Part shown: piece after piece, positions 47,811 through 60,118 of the stretch
Position numbering within the stretch: position 1 is the stretch's first letter
Layout: each line of letters begins with the position of its first letter
Origin: Mortierella sp. BCC40632
Taxonomy: Eukaryota; Mortierellomycota; Mortierellomycetes; Mortierellales; Mortierellaceae
Direction of reading: 5' to 3'
DNA length: 64,000 nt
Assembly: GCA_011634665.1 (NCBI GenBank)
Contig: WAEK01000015.1
Location: forward strand, 604,501-668,500
Translations under genes and position numbers: made by a program
The notes under the pieces: model-generated
Seen by the model: only the letters and a program-made list of their open reading frames with translations
Database searches by the model: none
What the model was told of the DNA's origin: nothing

Positions 47811-50800
47811 ATGAATCGTGAACATTCCCTACACGCCCAATGGGCCACAGAGCACACTTTAACCACAACAGACCCCGAAAGTCTATCTTGTTCGTCTAGC
47901 CCAGACAGCAAAGATGCGCTACTATCCCAAAGCATCAGCCCAAAAGACTCTCTACCCCAGCAGGAACCCATCGACCAACCATCCCATACAAACAGTAAGG
48001 ACCATACGAATGAAGCAACAAACGTTTGATTCAATTACAATTCAAGACTGTTAAGACTCAAGTCTCTTCTGTTCTACATGCAGAGACCCGCTGGTACTTT
48101 GTTAGGAATAGTGGCAGCGAAGGAAAGCGATACGTAGGCCAGAACGAGTAAGCAATATTCAAAGTTTCGTTCACAGCCCAGAAAGAGCCCTTGCTACTCT
48201 TCCTAACAAAGAGCTATCATCAATGCTAGGCTTGCACCTCCTTTTGCCTTAGAGAAAGAGGATTCGGTAAGTGATAGTGACATTGTAATTTTCAACCAAA
48301 TAACACTTTCCAGAGAAGGCAGTGATTGACTAGTCTATTTGAGATAGCTTTCCATCGATACTATGGAGTTAGAACCTGGACTATATAACCTCTCATTTGG
48401 CTTCTCACTTCAAAAGCTGAATATGGAGGCTTTTGATTCTCTCTGTATATTCTGGCATGTGTACTCCCCTCCTGAAATAGTAAGGCGAAGCTGTTTATTA
48501 TTTGGCTAGTAGAGAAATGAATATGAGGGAGATACTAAATGACGGACCCTAATCTCTTTTCAAGATTGTCGTTGAGGTGGGAAGGAGTGACCTTCAGGCA
48601 GATGGTAAGTTTTTGATAATTTGATGATGTGATCTGGTTATTCAAGTTACCCTGGACTCAAGCTTTTTTTTTTTTTTTTTTTTTTTTGTGGTAGACGGGG
48701 AGCCTTTCGTTAGACTTCAAGCACAGCAGCAGATTGATGTAATTCAAGGGCTTCAACTCGAGCTTGAATTCGAATGCTCCATCAAAGACGATGGTTTCTT
48801 ACAGATTGCCTACATTGAGTTGAGTAGAAATGGATTTTCCTCCGCCGACATCGGTAAGTCAAACTGATGCTCTTTGTGGATGTCTGAATTGAGCAATACC
48901 TGATGCGTCCATTTCCTGGCCATGTAGATCGCGTATGTAAATGGCCCGCCATCCCGCGGCAACTCATCTCAGTTCTGGATTCATCCCAACCGGACGCGGC
49001 GCCTGGAAATCCACTTTCTGTCGTCCATTACGCTGTGTCCTCCACGGGTTCGCATATTGCAACACTTGCTTTAACAGGAAACTTGGCTCAGGTCGATCTC
49101 TGGGAGCTAAATCCTGTCGAAGGCAAGGTGCATACCCTACCTAAAGGAGCGACTGTACCATGTGCCCGTGCAACAATTCCTTGCAAAATGAGCGTAGATT
49201 ATGGCCACATAGTGCTGGAACTCGCTTTATCCTGCAATGCTTCGCAGGTGGTAGTTTTTACAAGTGGCGATCCAAAGGAACCTCCATCTCACGCCCTGCC
49301 TTTAACCATATTGCTCTACTCTCCCTTTTTGAGTGCTGAGAGACTGGAAGCATCGTCATCAGCTCATACACGAGAGCTCGAGCTCTTTTCGCGTCAAGAG
49401 AAGATTGAGGAGCTCCAGAGCTTTATCGGGGCGGCGACGTATTTAGGAAGCCAAGCTGGGCAGCCAACCGAAGAGAATGAGCGATTCTTAACATGCGATG
49501 GAATGAGTGTCAGAGTGTACGATGCACATCGGGACTGGAACTACCTCTTCTCCATCGATCTCTCAATTAAGCCGGATTTTGAAGCTGCCTATTATGCAAT
49601 GTTCACAGCCCACTCAAACATGTTTGCATGGCTTCAGAATAAGAACGAACTCTCGATCTGGGACATTGAGACGAGATCAGTCCGATCCTTCTTCACTCTC
49701 GAATCTCTCGCTTCAAAGAGAGGATCGTTTTCGGCAGATGGAAGTTTGGTAGCTATTGCGCAATTGACCGGCAACGCGGTGCATTTCACGGACTCCGGAC
49801 TTCGATCCAACATTAATCTTTCTGTGGGAGAGAGATTGACACAAATAGTCTCTACAGGAATAGACAGCTGGCTCCTTGCAGACTCGAACTATGCAGCTAC
49901 GAATGATGTCAACCTTCGAGCTCGCACTAAAATACGTCTCATGGACCCTGTCACACTGTCCAATGTCGGCCACCTCCCAAACAGCGGAATATCCACAATG
50001 GTCACCAGAGGGAGTCCTCGACGTGCAGGACTCAGGGATCATACTCTTCCGGATGGCTCTACGTTAGTCACATCTCGGCATGGCTCAACGGTAGGCATCT
50101 ACGCGTTACACGACCTTATACTTTTGAATGATGGTTCAAGATCCCCGGAGTGCACCGATGACTGCAAAAGAGTGGATCTCATACCTCATTGCACTGTGGA
50201 AACGATTGACGGGATAACTTACACAATGGAAATGATTCCTTTTCATGAAGAATTCAACTATATCTGCAAACTACACATGGACATCCCCGGACATGCATCG
50301 AGGATCATCCTAACAGTTGTAGGGAAGGGATTCTACTTCTTGCCCAAACAAAGCCAGATTATTATCAATAGCAAGCGTAATTTCTCGGCCTGGACTCTGC
50401 CAAAGACCATTGACGACAATTGTGAGCTTCTCATGTTTTGGCAAATGGAATTCTGTACGTGGCCAGCAATGCGCTTTGAGACATGCATTCACCAGCGTCA
50501 ATTTGATGTCCTTGAAATCACCAAGGTATATTATTGTGCACCCAAATATAAGGAGCTTTTTAATGATGGTCCAAGAATTAGCACCTCGATCGCCAATGCG
50601 TTCACCTCGAAGTTCCCAGAGTTCTTCCTGGACGGGATCCCTGACCTAGTCAAGATTTATGCAAGGTCCAGTGAGCCGAACACCAAGCGGACTATCCTTG
50701 ACTACCTTGGGCGTTATATTAACAAGTACCCAACTCCTGAAGATCATACAAACTCGGTTGTTTCTGCATTATGTGGATTTTGGAATGTAGAAGAGCATGC

Positions 50801-51542
50801 CGACTTCCTTATCTTCTTGAAGGATTTGCTCTGGTCTACTCGCTGGATTCCCAGAACATCTTACAGTCTAAACGCCAATCCAGTTTCAATATTGATCGGG
50901 AAATCTCGCAAGGAACCAAAGGCCATGGATCTTGCACAAGTAATCGTGAATTACTGTATCCACCGCTCAGCGACTGAGCGACATGTTGCATACCTAGTCA
51001 ACCTGCTCGAGTTCGTTGACGACCTAGCAGAGACCCATCCCCAGCTTGCTCTTCAGATCACCCGAGCATTTGCGTATGTTCCTTCAGCAAGCAGGCAATT
51101 TGTTATCAATCACCACAAGGTTGTACACCGACCTTCTTCTATTGCTAAGTGGAGCGGCAGTGACAAGGTCAAGATCTACCATTGCCAGAACCCAATCCTC
51201 CAGCTTTTTCTCAAACCAAAGGTGCATGATCTAAAGAACGAGTTCTTCACAGAGGGAGTATATGTAGCACCGATCTCCCTTCTCTGGACCATTACCGATG
51301 ACCCCACAGCATCTGCCGACAACACAACGACGGTCTCCTGGGTGAAAGCTTTTTATCACTTGATATTGCTCAACCTCAACCCTTCAAGCCACGTCTATAT
51401 CCAATCCCGTCAGTACGACCTGAAGGCATTGGACAATCCAGCCATTTTCTCCGCGATCCAGTATAAATGGTATTACATCACATTCATGTTACTAGAGATC
51501 TGGGGATGGTAATTGAGCAACTGGACAAGCTGATGACACCTT

Positions 51543-51577
<35 letters not shown>

Positions 51578-52467
51578 TAGGAACAAATTTGCTTTCAGTT
51601 TATGGATGGTTCGCTTTGCGATACTGTGCATCTACTACAGTCTCATCATTGCAGCAGCCTTCGTGCAAGTGTACTCTTTCTCTGACAATGAAGTATTGTT
51701 GGGTGTTTTCATTGCCATCATTGTTCTCTCGTGTATCTTTCTCTGGCTAGAGTTTCTCCAATGGAGAGAATCCAATTACCGAGCTCCTGAAATTGCTCAT
51801 ATAACTGAAGCTTCACCTCAAGCGAGGAACAAGGCCAGCCCTACCCAAAAGTCGACTGAGATAGAGGAGGAGCAACCTTCATGGCGAAGAGATCCTCCAA
51901 GTTATTTCAGGTTCGTGTGACTTTGTTGATTTTTGCTTCAGTCCACCATTTTGCAAAATCTTGTACTAATTCTACTGTGTGTTTCCAGCTCTCCATTCAA
52001 CTATCTTGATCTTGTCGTTTTTTTGTTTCCTATTGGGTCAAGCATCAACCAGATCTTAAACATTTATCGAGAAGATAGTTCTGGAGCAACTTGGGATCTC
52101 AGTTTCTCAGTCATCTTTGTGTTCCTCCATTTGGTAAGCACGCTGCAATGGTATTCATCCAAGCATAAGAAGCACTTGTATGATTTCAAAAGACTAAATG
52201 CGTTTTTTGTGTAAATTTAGATCTCAGAACTTCGAGTCAACCAAGCGGTGTGCAAATATGTCACCATTGTTTTACGCGCACTGGGAGAGATTTGGGCATT
52301 CTTTGTGATCTTTGCCGCTGGTATCTTTTTCTTCTCGATCGCCATTCAGCATGTACTTCGTGGCTGTTCATTTAACGATTGTGGAGAATCAGAAACAGAA
52401 TTCCCAAAAAACTTTTTTGGTGCACTCTCTGCAGTGTTTTTGATGATGGTAAAGTAGCATGCTTGAG

Positions 52468-52498
<31 letters not shown>

Positions 52499-53408
52499 GG
52501 CGATGAGGTTTTTGCATTAGCACAGGGCTAACAGCTCCAATCAACACGGCTACCTTGCCTTGGCTTTTCATTTTCGTTATGTAGGGTGGTCGATATGATC
52601 CTATCACAGCTGACCTTGATAAGCAATCTGGATATCAAGTGCATGTCATGGTCATGTTCTACTTTCTGTTTACAGTCATCGTTATGTTGAATGTGTTGAT
52701 TGGTAAGGATCTTTACTTGTACAACTATCATATCATTCAAAAACACGGTGACTCTCTCTTTTCTAAGCTATGGTCAAAGGATGTTACCCGAACAAATTGT
52801 GACTGATCCCCTCTCCTTTGATTGTAGCTCTCGTCAATGTTGCCTTTGTCGACGGTGACGGAACTTGGTACCAAGTTTGGATAGAGAACCGATTACGATA
52901 CGTTGAGAGCGCGGAGAACATATCCTACCATATCCCTGGTACGCGTCTTAACCACACTCTATTGAGATGTCTTCCACCGTCATCACAAATAGAGGGTGTA
53001 CTGACGTATTTCTGTGCATTTGTCTCTTGAATTCAAATAGGTCTCCGAAATACATTTGACTGGTTCCCCAAAGAGATTTATTACACTGCAACTCAAGGTC
53101 AGGTAGACAAGTATTGGGAAAAGGTTAGCGAGTCTGACTCGGGTAAAGCAAACTCTATTGCTAGGCGGGACGAGAAGTCGAACGAGAGCGTTCAAGAGAG
53201 TATTCAACAAAGATTGGAAGACATGGAGGCCCGCATTCAGCAGTTTCAAGAGAAATCTAGACAGCAAGATATGTCACTCATTGAGCAACAAGTCCAGACA
53301 CACAGGATGTTTGAGGAGAAGTTCCAGAGCGTAGTTGCTTCGCAAGAAGCATTTCAGTCAGAGCTACGCGACTTCATGAGGTTACTTCGGACACAAAAGG
53401 AGGAATGA
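47811..53408 (+). CDS. Giant WD40-like beta-propeller / TRP-like ion channel fusion
   Basis: Predicted 1,498-residue cation channel. Thirteen exons, all phase-consistent: 47811-47994, 48084-48147, 48230-48266, 48348-48479, 48565-48604, 48695-48853, 48928-51508, 51581-51910, 51989-52133, 52221-52448, 52585-52702, 52828-52938, 53041-53408. An acidic N-terminus and a beta-rich domain (about 62-205) precede WD40-like strands (about 230-600: TGSHIATLALTGNL, VRVYDAHRDWN, LSIWDIETRSVRSFF). A helical linker and pre-S1 segment (NPAIFSAIQYKWYYITFM) follow, then six TM helices from about 1070 (S1 FAILCIYYSLIIAAAF; S5 ALGEIWAFFVIFAAGIFFF; S6 VMVMFYFLFTVIVMLNVLIA). The pore loop is NFFGALSAVFLMMGGRYDP. 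A post-S6 Trp segment (WYQVWIENRLRYVE) and a C-terminal coiled coil (about 1420-1490) end the protein. Organellar or plasma-membrane location cannot be told. Confidence 0.75.
51547..51576. repeat. Poly-T tract (30 bp), intronic
   Basis: Immediately upstream of the TAG acceptor (51580) of the intron between the propeller/linker exon and the S1-S2 exon of the channel gene. Confidence 0.95.
52470..52498. repeat. Poly-T tract (29 bp), intronic
   Basis: In the intron that splits the channel pore loop (between LMM and GGRYD), T on the coding strand. Confidence 0.95.
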
Positions 53409-53895
53409 GGTTCGCTAGAGTAGGCAATAGAGACACTAATATAAATATCTCCTGTCAAGAGATTATCGCTTTGTCAAGTAGAAAACAACCAAGGCAAAAT
53501 CGTTGCACTAAGTTGAGTCTCCCGAGGGCTTGCCAGACTTGGGACAATTCCTGGCTGTGATACAATCACGTACAGTACGTAATTCGGGATCCAATTGAGT
53601 TTTAGAGGTGTTGGGGGTAAGCTTCAATTTTTTTTTCCAAAGAACGACGGGGATTGGAAACTCGTCCCCTCTGGGTCGGGTTAAACAGCACGTGCATGGA
53701 GAGCTTCGTCTTGAAAGACACAAAACGCCAAGGGAACAAAAGTCCATCCAACAGTAATCATAGAGATAACCATCTACTTAGTTTATTTACATCCTGTAAA
53801 CGCCCTCTTAGCTGGAGTCTTGGCAATGGCATAATAATGAATTGGTGATAGTGGTAGTGATATTCAAGTCAAAAGAGCACACGGCCATTTCCTGC
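53409..53895. other. Convergent 3' spacer, channel gene / thioredoxin
   Basis: A 487-bp tail-to-tail region holding both 3' UTRs. Short AT-rich segments (TAATATAAATATC near 53438) may serve polyadenylation. No gene seen. Confidence 0.5.
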
Positions 53896-54530
53896 TTAGT
53901 GAGCAACGACGTCGTTCACCAGCTTTTGAAGACCGGTCAAGTTGGCGCCGACGAGTTCGCCGATCTTCTTGCCATTGAGGTAACCTTGGAAAGTAGGCAT
54001 GGCAGCGATACCGACCTGGGCGCTGACTTCGCTCAATGCGTCGACATCGACCTTCACGAACTTGATATCGGGATACTCTGCGGAGAGAGCCTCAAACTTG
54101 GGGCTGATGAACTTGCAGGGACTAGAAATAAGAAGGATATGTAATTCAGATCAGGTAATGTTAATATGGACTTGTAGTTTTCACAGGAAAACGGATGAGA
54201 GACTGAGGGACCCTATTTTCTAGGCTGTTGTTCGGGTTCTTCCAGTGTGATGGTCACATTTCCAGTTGTCGAAGAGTGACCGAAAAAGCGTCGAAATCAG
54301 CTTCCTACGCTAGCCTTAGTATATATTCTGCACAGAGTCTATAAGGCGGAGACCTCTCAAAGTGATGGCGGCCAAGATGAAAAGTCTGCGCAACCCTGAT
54401 CACGACATGAGGCGAAGGCCGTAAATACATACCCGCACCAGTCAGCGTAGTAGTCAACGAGGACCTTCTGACCAGAGTTGATGAGTTCATTGAACTGCTC
54501 GGCAGACTTGACGAATTCGACCTCGGGCAT
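53896..54530 (-). CDS. Thioredoxin
   Basis: Small cytosolic dithiol-disulfide oxidoreductase. Exons 54530-54433 and 54121-53896 give 107 residues, the usual length. The active site WCGPC (residues 31-35) is cut by the intron within the Gly codon (GG|T). Upstream is KVLVDYYADWC; downstream are KFISPKFEALSAEYPDIKFVKVDVD and the cis-Pro loop GIAAMPTFQGYLNG. There is no presequence, so cytosolic or nuclear. The intron (311 bp) is moderately long. Confidence 0.96.
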
Positions 54531-54935
54531 GTTGAATTGACGTTTAGATGAAGAGGGGTTATGAAGAAGTGGTGAAGGAAGAAAGAAAAGAACGACTGAG
54601 CTCCCAACGAACACGACACGGGGTTTTTATGTGAAAGCGCGAAGACATGACGACATTTGCTCCCCTATTAGAAATCCAGTCCCTTTTTGCCTGAACAAAA
54701 AAAAAAACACAATACAACACAACACATACAGAAGGTCCCAGAACTGTTACCTTATTCAGCTGGCTGCATTTTTCTTCCCTCTTTCCTCCACAAACTCAAC
54801 TTGACGCTTCTCCATATCCCTAGCCTCGAGCCGCATTAAATTCTGCGCAACGAGGCTGGAAAGAAAAAGAAAAGGGTAGAGGAGGAAAAAAGTAAAGTGT
54901 CTCTACGCGTGTGAATTTTATTCATTCTTTATCTT
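54531..54935. other. Thioredoxin promoter / VPS5 3' region
   Basis: 405 bp holding the promoter of thioredoxin and the 3' UTR of the upstream same-strand gene VPS5. An ACACAATACAACACAAC-type A/C-rich stretch lies at about 54707-54725. No TATA box recognised. Confidence 0.5.
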
Positions 54936-57393
54936 TCAGCTCCCCCAAGCATTCGTCGAAAGTGTATCTCCACCAAGGGGTTGTGATTCAATGCTGTGTG
55001 AACGGGCCTCGCTCTCATGCATTGAGGAAACGGATGGTACTTGTGATATTTGTTGTAAAGATGGCTGTTGCTGCTGCTGTTGCTGTTGCTTCTGCTCCTC
55101 TGCCTCACCTGGACCATTCAAGGCCTTAAAATAGTTCTCCCACAGAGCAACAATCTCACGTTGGTGTCGAACCATGCTTGCCAAGAAGGCCTCTACGCTC
55201 TGTTTGAAATCTTCCACCTTCTCACGATCAAACCGGTCAAACTCTTGTCGGATCAAAGTCGAAATTTCTTCAAAATCCCTCGTCGCGGACTCACATCGCT
55301 GCTCAGCCTCTGCAATCTCTTGTTGTAGTTGCTGAAGCCGTTCGGGCTTGGTTTTCCGACTGGGTTGGCTCATCTTGTCGTAATTGGCCTTCTTTTTCGA
55401 GAGGTCGTTCTGTGCATAGACCATATTCTGGTTGAACTTTGCTCTGGCCATAAATGCAATCTTGATCGAGCCAATTGTTCGGATATACTCATCAACCGTA
55501 TGCTCCAAAGTCAACACATCCATATGAGCTTGGCGCTCATGGAGTTCCTTGATTCGGATCTTGAGATTACCAAGGACAAGCAAAGAATGGGCCAGAGGCT
55601 TGTTCAGCTCTGTTGTTGCCAGTGATACGATACTCTCTCCAAATTCAGCTGATGCTGCGCCCAAATCCTTGCGCTGCTTAATAATGGCCTCCACGGCCTT
55701 CAAGAGCGATTTAAGTTGACTATCAAGTACGTCTAGCTGTGTGCGGCGTGACTCGAACCACTGTTCATAGAACGGTTCAACAAAGACGCAAAAAGATGAG
55801 TATCAACCGTCCATTTTTTTTCTCATTACTGATGGTCCATTGATGACCATTTTCTCAACAGCCCCCCGATATGGTGATGTCGATTAAAATTGATGGAGAT
55901 CTTACCTCATCTGTCTCATGGACCTTGGTAAAAGTAGTTGCACTGGAAAGAGTCTCGCCAAACTTGGTCATGAAGCCCTTTGAACTATCCTGCCTCTTTT
56001 CTTTGATCTGTGAAAAAGAAAAGAAAAAAAATGCAAGTCGACGGTTAGTAAAAAAATCTCTTCATCGATAGTGCGCAGAGCTATGGAAGGGGCGCATATG
56101 TGCATGTGGATTAACATGGCCAATGACTTGGCTGTGTGGTTTTCTTTCTTTCTCTCCTACCTCTGCGACGAGACTGCCACTCTCCAGGAATAATTTGAGG
56201 TCTGGATCGCCATAAAGCATGGGATGAGCAGTGATCTTACGAAGACACCGCTCCAGGGCTATACGACGACTCTCAACAAACTCGTCCTGGAAACGACCCA
56301 ATGCATGCTTTTCCGAAACGGGCGGTACGATGACTCCAGGGTTGTGAGTGGTGAGCTGGTTGTAGAGCCACAAAAAGTCTCTATACCTCCGCTGCACGGT
56401 AAACTCGTTGGATTTGAATGCTGTCGAATTTGTCTAAAGAATAAAAAGAAATAATATAAAAACAAAGGTCCAAAGGTCAGAGAGGAGCAAAATGTCTGAG
56501 ATTCAGTGAAGACCTCATTCTTGAGAGGAATATCGATATAAATACTGCTCACAACTACAGGCAATCTCTTGACCCCCTTCTTTGTCGCTCATTACCTTGA
56601 CATGGACCTTGTAGACGATATGAGGGTTAACAATCTCGCTAATCTTTTGGGGCTCTCCGACAGTGATTTCGAACCATGGCAAGACTCCATTCTCGGGCAA
56701 GCGGAAAGACATCTAAATCGACAAGTTAGATAATCTCTGTCAGCATGGGACACAGGTGTTCATTTTTTTCATTCACCTCACCTTATCTCCAACAGGCTCA
56801 CTACCAAGCTTACATACCTGTGAATTAAGTGAGCGGGTCGACTCTGGACGATAATGGCGACCTTCAGCTCCCTCGGTTCCAGAGTGGTCCCGAGGCGATG
56901 GTTGGCCATCGCTGTCATATGGTTGATTAGAGTCGACGCTTCCCCAACGACGATGTCCTTGATCTTGACTATCCTCCTGTTCATGATATTGAGAATGGTC
57001 CTGTTCTCCATGACTGTCTATTCCCGCAGAGGGTGATGAACTGTATGGGCTGACCTTGGTCGCTTGTTCAGTGCCCAAGTTCATGGCAGAAAACGACCTA
57101 GGGAACGATGTTGGAGCAAACAAGGAGCTGGATCCTGTGGCATCTTGGGCCAGCGAAGAGTCTGTCTCTTGTGTGTCTGCTAGCGTTGACTGTGGGTAGT
57201 ATTCTCCAAAGTTCAGAGACTGGGACGACCTCATGAATGATGAGGATGTGGGCGGTGAAAGGGCATCCTCGGCAAAAGGGTTGGATTCTGAAAAGGGATC
57301 CACAAATGTCGAAGCATCCATCACTGTGCTTCCTGTCCCAGCACCAGAAGAGGTCGCCAACAGATCGGAGACTGAACTAGTGGGGGATGTCAT
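54936..57393 (-). CDS. VPS5: Retromer sorting nexin VPS5 (SNX1/2 type)
   Basis: PX-BAR protein of the retromer membrane-tubulating subcomplex that recycles receptors from endosomes to Golgi. Exons: 57393-56818, 56712-56596, 56433-56161, 56007-55906, 55760-54936, all in phase 0; 630 residues. Residues 1-192 are disordered and Ser-rich, with DPF/NPF-like tripeptides (FVDPFSESNPFAED). The PX domain (about 200-315) has WFEITVGEPQKI, the phosphoinositide-binding RRYRDFLWLY and VIVPPVSEK. A short linker helix (FGETLSSATTF) follows, then the BAR coiled coil from about 357 (SLLKAVEAIIKQRKDLG... MVRHQREIVALWENYF). The C-terminus carries a poly-Gln run and a Ser-rich tail. Confidence 0.93.
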
Positions 57394-57587
57394 TGGTGTT
57401 GCTTGTGCAAGACTCTTTGTCTAATTGCTTTATTCCTTGACTTGGTCGATGTAAAATGTAATGATGACTCGCGTGCTTCGGGATGAAGCGGTCAGCGTTG
57501 TCGTAGAATGAAGGGATGGTTGGCTGTTTCCATGCGCGCGACACAGGGCATGTTCACGGGATATAAAAGAAAAAAAGAAAGTCACGT

Positions 57588-58918
57588 TTATTCTTCATCG
57601 ATTGGGCGGCCTTTCGCCTTCTTCTTGGTCTCAACCAAAGTCGTGGTAGCCTTTGGACGTCCACGCTTAACCCCTACTGGCTTGGTCAGCTCCTCCTCCT
57701 CCTCTTCTTCTGCGATCAGGGTTGACACAGAGGACACCTCAGAAGTCAAAACGAAGGTCTCTCTAAAGCTTTCCTTTGCTACGACAGGCTGGGCGATACT
57801 CAACTCTTTGACAATCTCGGTCGATATTTCCTCGTCTACCTTGGTAGGTTCAGAGCGGGTACCGTAGACTCGCAGACGAGAGATTCCTCCATCTATTTCA
57901 AATAGATTCAAGCCCACAGTACTATGTCAATTTTTTTTTCTTATATTAACCATTGGAATAATGCTCGATTTTAAGTCAGCACTGGGTGGAACCATACCTG
58001 GAAAGACATTCAGGCGAATATGTGTGTAGACCTCCTCATTGGTCTCTAGCTTGAACAAGTTGTTGACATCTGCCGTGAGCTCGCTCTTTTTCAAAATGTT
58101 GACCCACTTGACATCAGGATCGAATCGAACGTCATTCTGTTCAATATTCCAACAAGTCAGATCGTTTTAGGGTCATTGATACAAGATAAAAGTGTTGAAC
58201 TGTAACCAATACAGATTAGGTGAGTTCCCTTGAACATACATATTCGCTTGTACAGGCATCCAAGCTGGCAAATTCGGGGTTGTTGCCACGGAAATGTGTC
58301 GTGTCGATCGAGACTGACTCTAGATGACCTGGAACGCCTAGCTTGATCTCAACCCAGTCATGGTGACCCTCGACACGAGAACGACGTGTTTGCCATCCAT
58401 CGCGAGTGTTGACACCAACAAATGGCAACAAGATGTTGGATGGGTTTCCGTAGCGATCGTTGCTGGACTTGATCACACGACCACCATTTGAGAAGCTGCT
58501 GAGTTCCAAAGTAGTGTAATGAGGAAGAATAGGCGCCACACTACCAAACACCCGAAGACGAGCCTAAAGGGAAGCAAGTGTGGAAGCTTTGTCATTCAAG
58601 CGTACTGTCAACTGGTCTCGATTCGTTGCTCTGCTTCCGATCCACTGGGCTTACAATGCCTCCGTCAGGATACATGTTTAGTCTAATGTGAGTGACGACC
58701 GTCTCGGACTGCTTGAGTCCATAAAAGTGATGCGAGTTTCCGTTCAAAGGGACATTGGGCAAAAGCTCCTGCCATTGATACTTGCCCTTGTCCTCCTCGC
58801 GAACAAGACAGCCTTCGATCGAGGCCGAGACTGGGTGACTTCCCTACCGACATGTCAATAATAAGATAGGCAGTCATGTAGTTCTCTGTGAGTACTTCCT
58901 AGGGCGAGCGAACGATTT

Positions 58919-58958
<40 letters not shown>

Positions 58959-60118
58959 TATAATAGTAACAATAATCAAAACGAGATCACAAAGCATTTA
59001 CATCAAAGAATGATGTGTCGATGTCAAATCCAGCGATCGTTGCAGGGCAAGCGAGTTGAATGATGGCCGAGTGGTTGGTATCTTTGTTGTGCCGCCTGTC
59101 ATTCAAAGAGTGATGAGAAAAAGGAGATCCGTTAGCAAAGATTGCGTAGACAGACTTGAAAGTAGCACCTTTTCTGTAAGAGTTGGAGGTGGGGCTCGTT
59201 GGATTTCCCAGCTGTTACCTTGTTTCCCAGCCATCCTATCATATCCATTTCATTGGTTCCCAAGGGGGTTGACAAAAGAAAACAGAGCGTCAGGAACACC
59301 TCCTAAAAACGAGCGAGAGTGACCCCTCTTCCTCCTTCACTTGGTCTTTAAAAATCAGAGCAGCGTTGTTTCTCGGGTGAACGCCTCCCCGCCAGTGGGG
59401 GATCGCGAAAAAACGGATCCATCTTTTTTTTTTTGGGTCCTTACCTTCCAGAACCCATGTGCAGTCTCTCTGTTCTTGTCTTCAATCGCAGGTCCATGCT
59501 GGATCAAATGAAAGGCCTCACCAAAGAACTCGTCTGTTGAGCTGAGAACTTTGCCTCCACGAGCAGCCGAGGCCAGTTCTGATACAAACGCGAAGTAGTA
59601 AATTCGTTAAACAGGTTTGCCATCTCGGAGCATAGTTAGGAGATGGAAGTGTGTGGGTGTGAGGTGAGGCGGGAATGGAATGGAGTGGAGGGTCCATGGA
59701 AAAGAATTGTCATTTGCGTGTGCACTTTTTTTTTTTTTTTGCAAGTCCCATGCATGTTCGATCGCCGACGTTCATTGTCCGACCAGCCAGGTGTGCATTA
59801 CTTCAATGTTCCAAAGGACAGGGTTGTCTTACTCTCATGGAGTTACCGAGAAATGCAAAGAAAAAAAGGGTCCATCCAGCAATGACCTGTTCCAGTGGGG
59901 TCAGTTCCTCGACTCTGCTTTTTCCTATCGTCCTGACTGACGCATGTTTCTCTCTCGCTCAACCACACTCGCGTCTTTTTTTTTTTTTTCAATGGCGCTC
60001 ATTAGGGAGGGAACTGGTCCCTTTACTCACCAGTGTATTTTTTGGTCAGTGCATTCTTCTCCGTCTCGGTCAGCTTAAAGAAATGTGCTTCCGGTTCCCG
60101 ACTCTGAACTTGTCCCAT
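57588..60118 (-). CDS. DAL2: Allantoicase with microexon and AT-hook-like C-terminal tail
   Basis: Hydrolyses allantoate to ureidoglycolate and urea in purine-nitrogen use. Exons: 60118-60031, 59578-59445, 59235-59219 (17 nt), 59095-59002, 58843-58655, 58563-58240, 58136-57998, 57892-57588; phases fit and give 429 residues. Both allantoicase repeats are present: ELASAARGGKVLSSTDEFFGE, DGWETRRHN, GFDIDTSFFDGSHP, HIRLNMYPDGGIARLRVFG; and FSNGGRVIKSSNDRYGNPSN, DGWQTRRSR, HDWVEIKLG, SIDTTHFRGNNPE, HIRLNVFPDGGISRLRVYG. The microexon encodes the DGWETR motif of repeat 1. About 88 extra residues follow the usual C-terminus, with an acidic stretch and KRGRPK plus KGRP. A 16-bp motif lies 150 bp upstream. 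Confidence 0.92.

Noticed and set aside
48903..51512. 869-codon open frame as a stand-alone WD40 protein
   Set aside because: Its first codons precede a TAG acceptor at 48927, and it joins in phase to upstream beta-rich exons and downstream TM exons. It is one internal exon of the channel gene.
54911..55625. Plus-strand frames rich in Leu over the VPS5 BAR region
   Set aside because: Antisense of the Gln (CAG) repeat and BAR helices of VPS5.
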